This document shows positions 6,531 to 14,382 of a stretch of 51,399 bases of DNA, piece by piece. Position 1 is the stretch's first letter, and each line of letters opens with the position of its first letter. The notes under the pieces are model-generated. The model did no database searches. It was not told the DNA's origin and was given only the letters and a program-made list of their open reading frames with translations. The stretch is from an uncultured Lachnospiraceae bacterium (GTDB taxonomy: Bacteria > Bacillota > Clostridia > Lachnospirales > Lachnospiraceae), in contig CAJTOW010000016.1 of the NCBI GenBank assembly GCA_910577655.1, positions 1-51,399 on the forward strand, written 5' to 3'. A program made the translations under genes and the position numbers.

Positions 6531-7919
6531 TTGGAACATAAATTCTATCATTCGGTCCGGCTGGATCCTGATCTGTGCAAGGGCTGTATCAACTGTCTCA
6601 AGCGCTGTCCTACCCAGGCGATCCGTGTCCGCAGCGGGAAGGCCCAGATCAACAGCAAATTCTGTATTGACTGTGGGGAATGTATCCGTATATGCCCCCA
6701 TCATGCAAAGCTTGCGGTGTATGACAGTCTGGATATATTGAAGCAGTACAAGTACAATATTGCCCTTCCGGCACCGTCTCTTTACAGCCAGTTCAACAAC
6801 CTGGACGACGTGAATATTGTCCTCAATGCCCTGCTGCTCATGGGATTTGACACTGTGTTCGAGGTCAGTGCGGCAGCAGAGCTGGTGTCGGAGGCTACCC
6901 GGGAATATCTGTCAGAGCATGAGGATAATCTGCCTCTGATCAGCACGGCCTGCCCCTCGGTGGTCCGCCTGATCCGGGTGCGTTTTCCCAACCTGATTCC
7001 CCATCTGCTGCCTTTGAATCCTCCGGTGGAGGTGGCGGCTATGATGGCTGTGCGTCAGGCCATGGAGAAGACCGGCTATGCCAGGGAAGAGATCGGTGTC
7101 AGCTTTATATCCCCCTGCCCTTCCAAGGTGACCTATGTGCGGGCACCTCTGGGGACGGAGAAAAGCCAGGTGGACCATGTGCTGGCTATCAAGGATGTGT
7201 ATCCCAGCCTTCTTGCTCATATGAAGAAGGTGGGAGAGGATCCGGGAGAGTTGTCCACCTCCGGCAAGATCGGCATCAGCTGGGGCCGCAGCGGCGGCGA
7301 GGCAGGCGGGCTGTTTACGGAGAATTATCTGGCGGCTGATGGCATCGAGAATGTGATCCGGGTCCTGGAGGATCTGGAGGATGAGAAATTCACCAACTTA
7401 AAGTTCGTGGAGCTCAACGCCTGCAACGGAGGCTGCGTAGGCGGCGTTCTGACTGTGGAGAATCCCTATGTGGCTGAAGTCAAGCTGAAACATCTGCGCA
7501 AATACATGCCTGTGGCCCGCAGCCATATGGATATGGAGGAGACCGTGGAAGAGATGGTGCCCTGGACTACCGGAGTGGAGTACGAGCCGGTGTACAGCCT
7601 GGGCGGGAATATGATGGAGAGCTTTATGCGCTTAAACCAGGTGGAGGAGCTGTGCAAGAAGCTGCCCGGCCTGGACTGCGGCTCCTGCGGGGCGCCCTCC
7701 TGCAAGGCTCTGGCAGAGGACATCGTACGGGGGGAGGCTACGGAGACGGACTGTGTGTATTATCTCCGCGAGAATCTTCACAAGCTGTCCGAGGAGGTGT
7801 CCATTCTGGCCGGGGATCTCCATGCGGGCAATACGGCAGGCCAGGAGACCATGCGGATCCTGAAAGAATATATCCAGAGGATTTCTTCAGAGATGGCAAA
7901 GCTGGATATGAGAGAGTAG
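6531..7919 (+). CDS. HydS-like protein: degenerate [FeFe]-hydrogenase domain with ferredoxin and 4Fe-4S domains
   Basis: 462 aa. An N-terminal two-[4Fe-4S] ferredoxin domain (C16/19/22/26 and C45/48/51/55) is followed by a hydrogenase large-subunit-like domain (about 75-325), a 4Fe-4S domain of the CxxCxxxxC type (C383, C386, C391, C408) and a C-terminal helix or coiled coil. The three H-cluster motifs are altered: L1 reads STACPSVV (C141, with Ala140 where the cluster-ligating Cys of TSCCP is expected), L2 SPCPSKV (C196) and L3 LNACNGGCVGG (C298, C302). This resembles the putative sensory HydS groups of [FeFe]-hydrogenases and is unlikely to be a normal H2-producing enzyme. Start is TTG at 6531, with AAAGGAGGT 7 nt upstream. 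No PAS or kinase domain is fused. Confidence 0.85.
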   Translation: MEHKFYHSVRLDPDLCKGCINCLKRCPTQAIRVRSGKAQINSKFCIDCGECIRICPHHAKLAVYDSLDILKQYKYNIALPAPSLYSQFNNLDDVNIVLNALLLMGFDTVFEVSAAAELVSEATREYLSEHEDNLPLISTACPSVVRLIRVRFPNLIPHLLPLNPPVEVAAMMAVRQAMEKTGYAREEIGVSFISPCPSKVTYVRAPLGTEKSQVDHVLAIKDVYPSLLAHMKKVGEDPGELSTSGKIGISWGRSGGEAGGLFTENYLAADGIENVIRVLEDLEDEKFTNLKFVELNACNGGCVGGVLTVENPYVAEVKLKHLRKYMPVARSHMDMEETVEEMVPWTTGVEYEPVYSLGGNMMESFMRLNQVEELCKKLPGLDCGSCGAPSCKALAEDIVRGEATETDCVYYLRENLHKLSEEVSILAGDLHAGNTAGQETMRILKEYIQRISSEMAKLDMRE

Positions 7920-7953
7920 AGGCAGCAGCCCGGACGGGCGGGAAGGAGGAACT

Positions 7954-8289
7954 ATGACAATACAGGAGCTGATTGACAGTAATATGTTTCAGGTAGTGAA
8001 TGTGGGGGAGGAGACAGAGCGGGCCATCACGACCCCGTTCTGCTGCGACCTTTTAAGCATTGCCATGGGTCGGGCGCCGGCAGGCTGCGCCTGGGTGACG
8101 GTTATGGGCAATATGAATACCCTTGCGGTAGCGACTCTGGCGGAGGCGGCATGTATCATCATGGCAGAGGGGACTGCCCTGGATGAAGTAGCCATGAAGA
8201 AGGCCAGGGATCAGGAGATCACTGTGCTGGCTACAGAGCTGCCGGTCTTTGATGCGGCACTGAAAGTGTACCAGGGGCTTCATGGTTAA
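7954..8289 (+). CDS. DRTGG-domain protein (second copy)
   Basis: 111-aa protein of the same type as the one at 5716 but clearly diverged (N-terminal MTIQELIDSNMF, core NTLAVATLAEAACIIMAEG). It has no catalytic motifs. ATG follows GGAAGGAGGAACT. The last 8 bases overlap the start of the PHP gene, so translation of the two is probably coupled. It probably binds a ligand or the neighbouring HydS-like or ATPase proteins. Confidence 0.72.
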   Translation: MTIQELIDSNMFQVVNVGEETERAITTPFCCDLLSIAMGRAPAGCAWVTVMGNMNTLAVATLAEAACIIMAEGTALDEVAMKKARDQEITVLATELPVFDAALKVYQGLHG

Positions 8290-9001
8290 TCTCACCTATG
8301 ATCTCCACATCCATTCCTGCCTTTCCCCATGCGGGGATGACGATATGACCCCGGGCAATATCGTGGGCATGGCTGCGATCAAGGGACTGGATGTGATCGC
8401 GGTCACAGACCACAATTCCTGCAAAAACTGTCCGGTGGTGATGAAGCTGGCAGAGGCTTACGGGGTCCTGGCCATTCCGGGTATGGAGATCAATACCTCC
8501 GAGGAGGTTCACGCGGTCTGTCTTTTTCCGGGACTTGAGGAGGCCCTGGCCTTTGATGCTTATGTCTATGACCGTCTTATGAAATTTCCCAACAAGGAGG
8601 CTGTTTTCGGAAAACAGCAGATCTGCAATGAGGACGATGAGGTCATAGGCACAGAACCGAATCTTCTGATCAACAGCGTGGATATCTCCTTTGACCGGCT
8701 CTGGGACCTGGTGCGCTCCTTCAAAGGTGTCATGTTCCCGGCCCATGTGGAGAAATCCGCCAACAGCCTTATTGCCAACTTAGGCTTCATCCCTCCGGAC
8801 AGCAGGTTTAAGACAGCAGAGCTGAAGGATCTGAAAAAGCTTCACCAGGTCAGGAAACAGAACCCCTATCTGGAAGGCTGCCGGATCATCAGCAATTCCG
8901 ATGCCCATTATTTAGAGCACATTAACGAGCCTCATCTGACCCTTCCGGTGGGAGAGAAGAGTATACGGGGAGTGCTGGAGACGCTGCTTGGCAATGGATG
9001 A
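8282..9001 (+). CDS. PHP-domain metal-dependent phosphoesterase
   Basis: 239-aa PHP-family phosphoesterase. Metal-binding residues are visible in the expected order: H9 and H11 (DLHIHSCLSPCG), D43 and H44 (VTDHN), E69 (PGMEI), H77, H155 (PAHVEKS), and D207 and H209 (SDAHY). The family hydrolyses phosphate esters or nucleotides. The substrate here is unknown. It is the last gene of the sensory operon and overlaps the DRTGG gene by 8 bp, so it may hydrolyse a signal or phospho-compound connected with it. Confidence 0.85.
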   Translation: MVNLTYDLHIHSCLSPCGDDDMTPGNIVGMAAIKGLDVIAVTDHNSCKNCPVVMKLAEAYGVLAIPGMEINTSEEVHAVCLFPGLEEALAFDAYVYDRLMKFPNKEAVFGKQQICNEDDEVIGTEPNLLINSVDISFDRLWDLVRSFKGVMFPAHVEKSANSLIANLGFIPPDSRFKTAELKDLKKLHQVRKQNPYLEGCRIISNSDAHYLEHINEPHLTLPVGEKSIRGVLETLLGNG

Positions 9002-9010
9002 TAAAATCAC

Positions 9011-9024
9011 CGAACAAATGTTTG
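9011..9024. promoter_or_regulatory. LexA (SOS) box upstream of uvrA
   Basis: CGAACAAATGTTTG matches the Gram-positive LexA operator (CGAAC-N4-GTTYG). It overlaps the -35 of the uvrA promoter, so LexA binding would block RNA polymerase. Confidence 0.85.
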
Positions 9025-9050
9025 CAAAAATACGCCCAGTGTGGTAGAAT
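9022..9050 (+). promoter_or_regulatory. uvrA promoter
   Basis: TTGCAA (9022-9027), 17-bp spacer, TAGAAT (9045-9050). The predicted start is near 9057, about 50 nt before the uvrA ATG. Confidence 0.7.
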
Positions 9051-9106
9051 GAAACTGCTTTTGAAACAACTTAATCCTGATAACGAAATACAGAGAGGGT
9101 TTTACC

Positions 9107-11968
9107 ATGTCAAAGCAGTTTATCAAGATACGTGGCGCCAATGAGCACAACCTGAAGGATATCTCCGTGGATATCCCCCGGAACCAGCTGGTAGTGCTTA
9201 CAGGCTTAAGTGGTTCAGGGAAGTCTTCCCTGGCTTTTGATACGATCTATGCAGAAGGGCAGCGGCGGTATATGGAGTCGCTGTCTTCCTATGCACGCCA
9301 GTTCCTGGGACAGATGGAGAAGCCGGATGTGGAGAGCATTGAGGGATTATCCCCGGCCATCTCCATTGACCAGAAGTCAACCAACCGGAATCCCCGTTCC
9401 ACTGTGGGGACGGTGACGGAGATCTATGACTATATGCGTCTTCTCTATGCCAGGATCGGCATTCCCCATTGCCCCAGGTGCGGGCTGGAGATCCGCAGGC
9501 AGACCATCGACCAGATGGTGGACCAGATTGCGGCCCTGCCGGACCGGACCAGACTCCAGCTGCTGGCGCCGGTGGTCCGGGGGCGCAAGGGTGAGCATGT
9601 AAAGCTTCTGGAGCAGGCGAAGCGCAGCGGCTTCGTCCGGGTACGGGTGGACGGCAATCTGTATGAGCTGACCGAGGAGATCCGTTTAGAGAAGAATATC
9701 AAGCATAACATCGAGATCGTGGTAGACCGTCTGGTAGTCAGGGAGGGCATTGAGAAGCGTCTGACCGACTCCATCGAGACAGTGATGAAGCTTTCCGACG
9801 GTCTGATGATCGTGGATCTGGTGGATGGCGGCGAGCCTATGAATTTCAGCATGAGCTTCTCTTGTCCCGACTGCGGCATCAGCATCGAGGAGGTGGAACC
9901 CAGAAGCTTCTCCTTCAACAATCCCTTTGGCGCATGTCCTGACTGCTTCGGCCTGGGGTACAAGATGGAGTTTGACGAGGATCTGATGATCCCGGACAAG
10001 TCCCTGAGTATTTCCCAGGGTGCCATTGCAGTCATGGGCTGGCAGTCCTGCGCAGACAAGGGAAGCTTCACCAACGCCATTCTCACGGCCCTGACCAGGG
10101 AGTACGGATTCAGTCTGGACACCCCCTTTGAGGAGTATCCCAAGGCTGTTCATGACGTACTGATGCACGGGACAGACGGACGGGTTCTGAAGGTCCATTA
10201 TAAGGGACAGAGGGGCGAAGGTGTCTATGATGTGGCTTTTGAGGGACTGATCCGGAATGTGGAGCGCCGCTATAAGGAGACTTTTTCCGAGACCTCCAAG
10301 GCAGAGTATGAGACCTTCATGCGGATCACCCCCTGCAAAGCCTGCCGTGGCCAGAGGCTGAAGGCCAGCTCACTGGCAGTGACTGTGGGTGGGAAGAATA
10401 TCTATGAGGTCACCGAGTTTTCCATTGAAAGCTGCCGCCGTTTCCTGGAGGAGCTGAACCTGACCCAGACCCAGGAGATGATCGGAGCCCAGATTCTTAA
10501 GGAGATCCGCACCAGACTGGATTTTCTTCTCAATGTGGGACTGGAGTATCTGTCCTTATCCCGGGCAGCAGGTACCTTGTCCGGCGGAGAGGCCCAGCGG
10601 GTCCGGCTGGCTACACAGATCGGCTCCGGTCTGGTAGGCGTGGCTTATATCCTGGATGAGCCCAGTATCGGCCTGCACCAGCGGGACAATGACAAGCTTC
10701 TGGGAACCCTGACACACCTGCGGGATCTGGGCAATACCGTGATTGTGGTAGAGCATGATGAGGATACCATGCGGGCCGCAGACTATGTGGTGGATATCGG
10801 CCCCGGAGCAGGGGAGCACGGAGGCAGGGTGATCGCCACCGGCACGGCCCGGGAGATCATGGCCTGTCCCGAGTCCATTACCGGAGCGTATTTAAGCGGC
10901 CGGATGAAGATACCGGTTCCCCAGAAGCGCCGCAAGCCCGCAGGATGGCTGATCGTGCGGGGGGCAGCCGAGAACAATCTGAAGAATATTGACGTGTCCT
11001 TTCCTCTGGGAGTCCTGACCTGCGTCACCGGCGTGTCCGGTTCCGGGAAGAGCTCCCTGGTCAATGAGATCCTCAACAAGGCCCTGTCTCGCAGGCTGAA
11101 CCGGGCAAGAGTCATCCCCGGCAAGTTCAAAAAGCTGGAGGGAGTGGAGCAGCTGGACAAGGTCATTAACATCGACCAGTCGCCTATTGGCCGGACGCCC
11201 AGGTCCAATCCGGCTACCTATACGGGAGTATTTGACATGATCCGCAATCTCTTTGCCTCCACCAGCGATGCCAAGGCCAAGGGCTACAACAAGGGCCGGT
11301 TCAGCTTCAATGTCAAGGGGGGACGCTGTGAGGCCTGCAGCGGCGACGGGATCATCAAGATCGAGATGCATTTCCTGCCGGATGTGTACGTGCCCTGTGA
11401 GGTTTGCGGTGGCAGGCGTTACAACCGGGAGACCCTGGAGGTCAAGTATAAGGGCAAGAGCATATACGATGTGCTGAGCATGACCGTGGAGGAAGCCTTA
11501 AGTTTCTTTGAGAATATCCCGTCCATCCACCGGAAGATCCAGACCCTCAATGATGTGGGACTGTCCTACATCCGTCTGGGGCAGCCTTCCACAGAGCTGT
11601 CCGGAGGCGAGGCCCAGCGGATCAAGCTGGCTACAGAGCTGAGCCGCAGGGGGACGGGCAAGACCATCTATATCCTGGATGAGCCTACTACGGGACTGCA
11701 TTTTGCCGATGTCCATAAGCTTGTGGAGATCCTGCACCGTCTGGCCGAGGGGGGCAATACAGTGGTGGTGATCGAGCACAATCTGGACGTGATCAAGACG
11801 GCAGATTATATCATCGATATCGGACCCGAGGGGGGAGACAAGGGCGGGACGGTCATTGCCAGGGGAACCCCGGAGGAGGTGGCCGCCAGCCCGGTGTCCT
11901 ACACAGGGATGTATGTGAAGAAGTATCTGGAACCCCAGGTGTCACCGGAACAGGTGTCCGGGGAATGA
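9107..11968 (+). CDS. uvrA: Excinuclease ABC subunit A
   Basis: UvrA (953 aa), the damage-recognition ATPase of nucleotide excision repair that loads UvrB. First ABC module: Walker A GLSGSGKSSLAF (33-44), zinc finger CPRCG near 125 and the cysteine pairs CPDCG/CPDCFG near 253-285, signature LSGGEAQRVRLA and Walker B LDEPS. Second module: Walker A GVSGSGKSSLVN near 641, the large zinc module CEACSGDG...CEVCGG (about 742-768), signature LSGGEAQRIKLA near 828 and LDEPTTGLH. Length is that of full-size UvrA. It is monocistronic here and SOS-controlled by the LexA box at 9011. uvrB and uvrC are not adjacent. Confidence 0.98.
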   Translation: MSKQFIKIRGANEHNLKDISVDIPRNQLVVLTGLSGSGKSSLAFDTIYAEGQRRYMESLSSYARQFLGQMEKPDVESIEGLSPAISIDQKSTNRNPRSTVGTVTEIYDYMRLLYARIGIPHCPRCGLEIRRQTIDQMVDQIAALPDRTRLQLLAPVVRGRKGEHVKLLEQAKRSGFVRVRVDGNLYELTEEIRLEKNIKHNIEIVVDRLVVREGIEKRLTDSIETVMKLSDGLMIVDLVDGGEPMNFSMSFSCPDCGISIEEVEPRSFSFNNPFGACPDCFGLGYKMEFDEDLMIPDKSLSISQGAIAVMGWQSCADKGSFTNAILTALTREYGFSLDTPFEEYPKAVHDVLMHGTDGRVLKVHYKGQRGEGVYDVAFEGLIRNVERRYKETFSETSKAEYETFMRITPCKACRGQRLKASSLAVTVGGKNIYEVTEFSIESCRRFLEELNLTQTQEMIGAQILKEIRTRLDFLLNVGLEYLSLSRAAGTLSGGEAQRVRLATQIGSGLVGVAYILDEPSIGLHQRDNDKLLGTLTHLRDLGNTVIVVEHDEDTMRAADYVVDIGPGAGEHGGRVIATGTAREIMACPESITGAYLSGRMKIPVPQKRRKPAGWLIVRGAAENNLKNIDVSFPLGVLTCVTGVSGSGKSSLVNEILNKALSRRLNRARVIPGKFKKLEGVEQLDKVINIDQSPIGRTPRSNPATYTGVFDMIRNLFASTSDAKAKGYNKGRFSFNVKGGRCEACSGDGIIKIEMHFLPDVYVPCEVCGGRRYNRETLEVKYKGKSIYDVLSMTVEEALSFFENIPSIHRKIQTLNDVGLSYIRLGQPSTELSGGEAQRIKLATELSRRGTGKTIYILDEPTTGLHFADVHKLVEILHRLAEGGNTVVVIEHNLDVIKTADYIIDIGPEGGDKGGTVIARGTPEEVAASPVSYTGMYVKKYLEPQVSPEQVSGE

Positions 11969-12001
11969 TATACCAGTCTCCCGGCCAACGGTAACCAGGC
12001 C

Positions 12002-12076
12002 GTAACAGTTCAGACGGGCCGTCTTCCTGCCCCCGGAAAACGTCAGGGACAAAAAGCCGCGGGTGTGAACTGTTAC
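12002..12076. repeat. Inverted repeat GTAACAGTTCA / TGAACTGTTAC with 53-bp centre
   Basis: Perfect 11-bp arms at 12002-12012 and 12066-12076 enclose a C/G-rich centre. It starts 33 bases after the uvrA stop codon. The same 11-bp arm sequence forms the short hairpin at 25169-25199. Confidence 0.65.
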
Positions 12077-12095
12077 ACCAGGTAATCGTTACTGT

Positions 12096-12116
12096 TTGTC
12101 TGGCTGTGCCAGACAA
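12096..12116. repeat. Short hairpin TTGTCTGGC / GCCAGACAA
   Basis: Perfect 9-bp stem with a 3-base loop. The same TTGTCTGGC-type arm recurs inside the larger element at 12308-12335, so it belongs to the same repeat family. Confidence 0.6.
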
Positions 12117-12162
12117 GAAGCCATGGGTGTCTGCCGCAAAAACGAAAAAAATTGTAGCATCC

Positions 12163-12191
12163 TTAACAAAGATTTGCTATACTGTTACTAT
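12163..12191 (+). promoter_or_regulatory. Possible promoter for the GntR gene
   Basis: TTAACA (12163-12168), 17-bp spacer, TACTAT (12186-12191). Transcription from here would run through the 150-bp nested inverted repeat before reaching the GntR gene. Confidence 0.35.
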
Positions 12192-12205
12192 AGAACAGAA
12201 AAATA

Positions 12206-12355
12206 GTTACAGTTCACGGGGCGGGGAAAACTGGACAAAAACAAGCGTCAAGCTCGCTTGTAAGACTGTTTTTGTCCAGTTTTCCACATCGGGCGGACGC
12301 CCGATGCTTCTTGTCTGGCGTAGCCGGACAAGAAGATGCCCCTGTGAATAGTAAC
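12206..12355. repeat. 150-bp nested, multi-branched inverted repeat element
   Basis: Outer arms GTTACAGTTCACGGGGC (12206-12222) and GCCCCTGTGAATAGTAAC (12338-12355). Inside lie three further perfect or near-perfect stems: a 19-bp stem GGAAAACTGGACAAAAACA at 12224-12242 pairing with 12266-12284, carrying an inner CAAGCG/CGCTTG hairpin; ATCGGGCG/CGCCCGAT (12288-12305); and CTTCTTGTCTGGC/GCCGGACAAGAAG (12308-12335). Folded, it is a cloverleaf-like structure. I see no coding sequence, transposase or direct target repeat with it. Confidence 0.75.
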
Positions 12356-12396
12356 GAAAAATAGACAGACGCCAGGAATTGGCAGGGGGGATGCGT

Positions 12397-13074
12397 ATGA
12401 GAAAGATACTGACCAGTGATGAGATTTACGAGGATTTAAGCGATAAGATTATTGAGCTGAAATATATGCCGGGGGACAAGATCAGTGAGAATGATCTCAG
12501 CGCCCAGTACAATGTGTCACGGCATGTGGTCCGTTCGGCGATCACCAGGCTGAAGGACCGGAGGCTGGTGGAGGTGTATCCCCAGCGGGGCACCTTCGTC
12601 AGCCTGATGGACATGAAGTACATTGAGACGGTTCTTTATGTGCGGGAGGCGGTGGAGCATGAGGCAGCCAGCCGCCTGTATAAGCTGACAGATTCCCGGC
12701 TGGAGGAGCTTGTCAGACAGCTGCGGGAGAATCTGGTGCGCCAGTTGATGGCGATCCGGGACGGGGTGGCCATGAAGGAGTTCTATGACATTGATACAGG
12801 ATTTCACAGACTGTTTATGGATGCTGCCGGACACGCGGATGCCATCAATCTGGTCTCCGAGCATTTTGTCCATGTGAAGCGCTGGAGGAATTTTGAGATC
12901 CGCAGTACAGAGCATCTTATGGAATTGTACAAGGAGCATCTGGATATTGCAGACCTGATTGAGAAGAAGGACTGGAAGGGAGTCAATGAAGCTCTTCACA
13001 ATCATCTGAATACAGTGGAGCGTCACAAGCATCTCTTCACGGACATCAGCCCGGAGTATTTCATTGTACGGTAA
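12397..13074 (+). CDS. GntR-family (FadR/FCD-type) transcriptional regulator
   Basis: 225-aa regulator. The N-terminal winged helix-turn-helix (about 5-70) contains SENDLSAQYNVSRHVVRSAI and the wing PQRGTFVS. The C-terminal all-helical FCD-type ligand-binding domain carries acidic and histidine residues (DIDTGFHRLF, HLDIADLI) consistent with a metal/carboxylate site. ATG 12397 is chosen because the GGGGGG ribosome site ends 6 nt before it; ATG at 12391 would have no spacing. It directly precedes the 2-hydroxyacyl-CoA cluster 1 on the same strand, so it is the likely repressor of that cluster, with a hydroxy acid or its CoA ester as effector (inference). Confidence 0.88.
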   Translation: MRKILTSDEIYEDLSDKIIELKYMPGDKISENDLSAQYNVSRHVVRSAITRLKDRRLVEVYPQRGTFVSLMDMKYIETVLYVREAVEHEAASRLYKLTDSRLEELVRQLRENLVRQLMAIRDGVAMKEFYDIDTGFHRLFMDAAGHADAINLVSEHFVHVKRWRNFEIRSTEHLMELYKEHLDIADLIEKKDWKGVNEALHNHLNTVERHKHLFTDISPEYFIVR

Positions 13075-13118
13075 TGTGCAGGGCTGCTGCGGCTGGTCAG
13101 GCCAATGGATTGTGAAAA

Positions 13119-13168
13119 TATTTTCAGGCTTTCCGGGGGGTTATAGCCTTGAAAATATAAATATTTTT
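13119..13168 (+). terminator. Possible weak terminator after the GntR gene
   Basis: TATTTTCAGGCT (13119-13130) pairs with AGCCTTGAAAATA (13145-13157) with one bulge, followed by a short ATATTTTT run. It would separate GntR from the activase transcript. Confidence 0.4.
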
Positions 13169-13230
13169 GGCAGAATCACCAAAAAACTTTGTCGAATGTG
13201 CACATTTATAAAAAAAACATAAAGTTTCTA

Positions 13231-13259
13231 TTTACATCTGGACGAAACATTGTTAAAAT
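13231..13259 (+). promoter_or_regulatory. Promoter of 2-hydroxyacyl-CoA cluster 1
   Basis: TTTACA (13231-13236), exact 17-bp spacer, TAAAAT (13254-13259). The predicted start near 13266 gives a leader of about 127 nt. Confidence 0.7.
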
Positions 13260-13270
13260 AGTGCTGTAGT

Positions 13271-13338
13271 CAAGAAAGCTTGCTGGAAAATTGGCAAGCT
13301 GATTTCTAATGTTTTCTTGTCTACTAGTATTCTAGTAG
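13271..13338 (+). promoter_or_regulatory. Structured leader / inverted repeats upstream of the activase gene
   Basis: CAAGAAA (13271-13277) can pair with TTTCTTG (13313-13319), and inside it AGCTTGC (13277-13283) pairs with GCAAGCT (13294-13300). A second perfect stem CTACTAG/CTAGTAG spans 13321-13338 with a 4-base loop. It matches no riboswitch or T-box I know. The second palindrome could instead be the DNA operator of the neighbouring GntR protein. Confidence 0.5.
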
Positions 13339-13392
13339 TCTTGTAGCGCATTACTTGGCAAAGATTTATCAATAAGATTAAGGGGTTCAGCT

Positions 13393-14172
13393 ATGTATAC
13401 ATTGGGAATCGATATTGGATCAACAACTTCAAAGGCCGTGATTCTGAAAAATGGGCATGAGATCATGGCCTCTTCTATTGTGATTGCTACAGTAGGAACT
13501 GACGGGGTATCCCGGGCTATTGAGGATGTGCTGGAGCAGAGCAGTCTTGAGCAAAAAGAGGTGTCCTGCATTGTGGCCACCGGATATGGCCGCCAGACCT
13601 ACGAGGGGGCGGATTACCAGGTGAGTGAGCTTACCTGCCATGCCCTGGGTGTCCATCATATATGCCCGGAGGCCAGAACCGTCATTGACATCGGAGGCCA
13701 GGATGCCAAAGTCCTTTCCCTCAGTGACCAGGGCCGCATGGTGAATTTTGTCATGAATGACAAGTGTGCCGCGGGAACAGGCCGCTTCCTGGATGTTATG
13801 GCCAATATCCTGAAGCTGGATATCTCCCAGCTGGAGGTGGAGGCGGCGAAAGCTGAAAAGCCGGCCAGCATTTCCAGTACCTGCACGGTGTTCGCAGAGT
13901 CCGAGGTGATCTCCCAGCTGGCGGCAGGTACCCGGATCCCGGATCTGGTGGCAGGAATCTGCCAGTCCGTGGCTACCAGGGTGGCATCCCTGGCCCGGAG
14001 AGTGGGGATTAAGGAGCAGGTGTGCATGAGCGGCGGTGTGGCGCGCAATGCCGGTGTCAGGAACGCCATGGCAAAGGAGCTGGGAGTTGAGATCGTATAT
14101 GACCCCATGGCCCAGCTTATGGGAGCTCTGGGAGCTGCCTTGTATGCATTTGACAAGGTTCAGCAGAAGTAA
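13393..14172 (+). CDS. 2-hydroxyacyl-CoA dehydratase activase (HadI/HgdC-type), cluster 1
   Basis: 259-aa homodimeric ATPase of the ASKHA fold that uses ATP hydrolysis to push one electron from ferredoxin or flavodoxin into the dehydratase ('archerase'). Seen: GIDIGSTTSK (5-14), VIDIGGQDAK (97-106), the intersubunit [4Fe-4S] cysteines C125 (NDKCAAGTG) and C164 (SSTCTVFAESEV), and GGVARN (214-219). Length is normal. ATG is preceded by AAGGGG. First gene of cluster 1, behind a clear promoter and structured leader; the dehydratase genes follow after a 210-nt gap holding two small hairpins and no gene. Confidence 0.93.
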   Translation: MYTLGIDIGSTTSKAVILKNGHEIMASSIVIATVGTDGVSRAIEDVLEQSSLEQKEVSCIVATGYGRQTYEGADYQVSELTCHALGVHHICPEARTVIDIGGQDAKVLSLSDQGRMVNFVMNDKCAAGTGRFLDVMANILKLDISQLEVEAAKAEKPASISSTCTVFAESEVISQLAAGTRIPDLVAGICQSVATRVASLARRVGIKEQVCMSGGVARNAGVRNAMAKELGVEIVYDPMAQLMGALGAALYAFDKVQQK

Positions 14173-14382
14173 AACTGTTATCAGCAGTTTCGAAGATTTC
14201 CCATGTGAGGAAAGACAGGTCCGTTTTCTGCCGGAGGATGCTGGTACTGCATTGGATCTCCAGGGCAGGATACGTATCTATACAGCTGCAAAGCCGCCGC
14301 CTTGTGGCAGGCAGCGATGTGGAGCATGAACTTTCCGGAGCTTTTCCGGAAGTGTATTAAATAAAAAAGGAGGTTTTTCATT

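Noticed and set aside
12106..12351. 81-codon open frame between uvrA and the GntR gene
   Set aside because: It lies across the nested inverted repeats, and its sequence is dictated by the palindromes; no ribosome site.
11969..12396. Insertion sequence or transposon between uvrA and the GntR gene
   Set aside because: No transposase frame and no flanking target duplication seen; only inverted repeats.
13261..13392. Known riboswitch or T-box in the cluster 1 leader
   Set aside because: No T-box sequence, no specifier/antiterminator layout and no motif of a riboswitch class that I can recognise; kept only as a structured leader.
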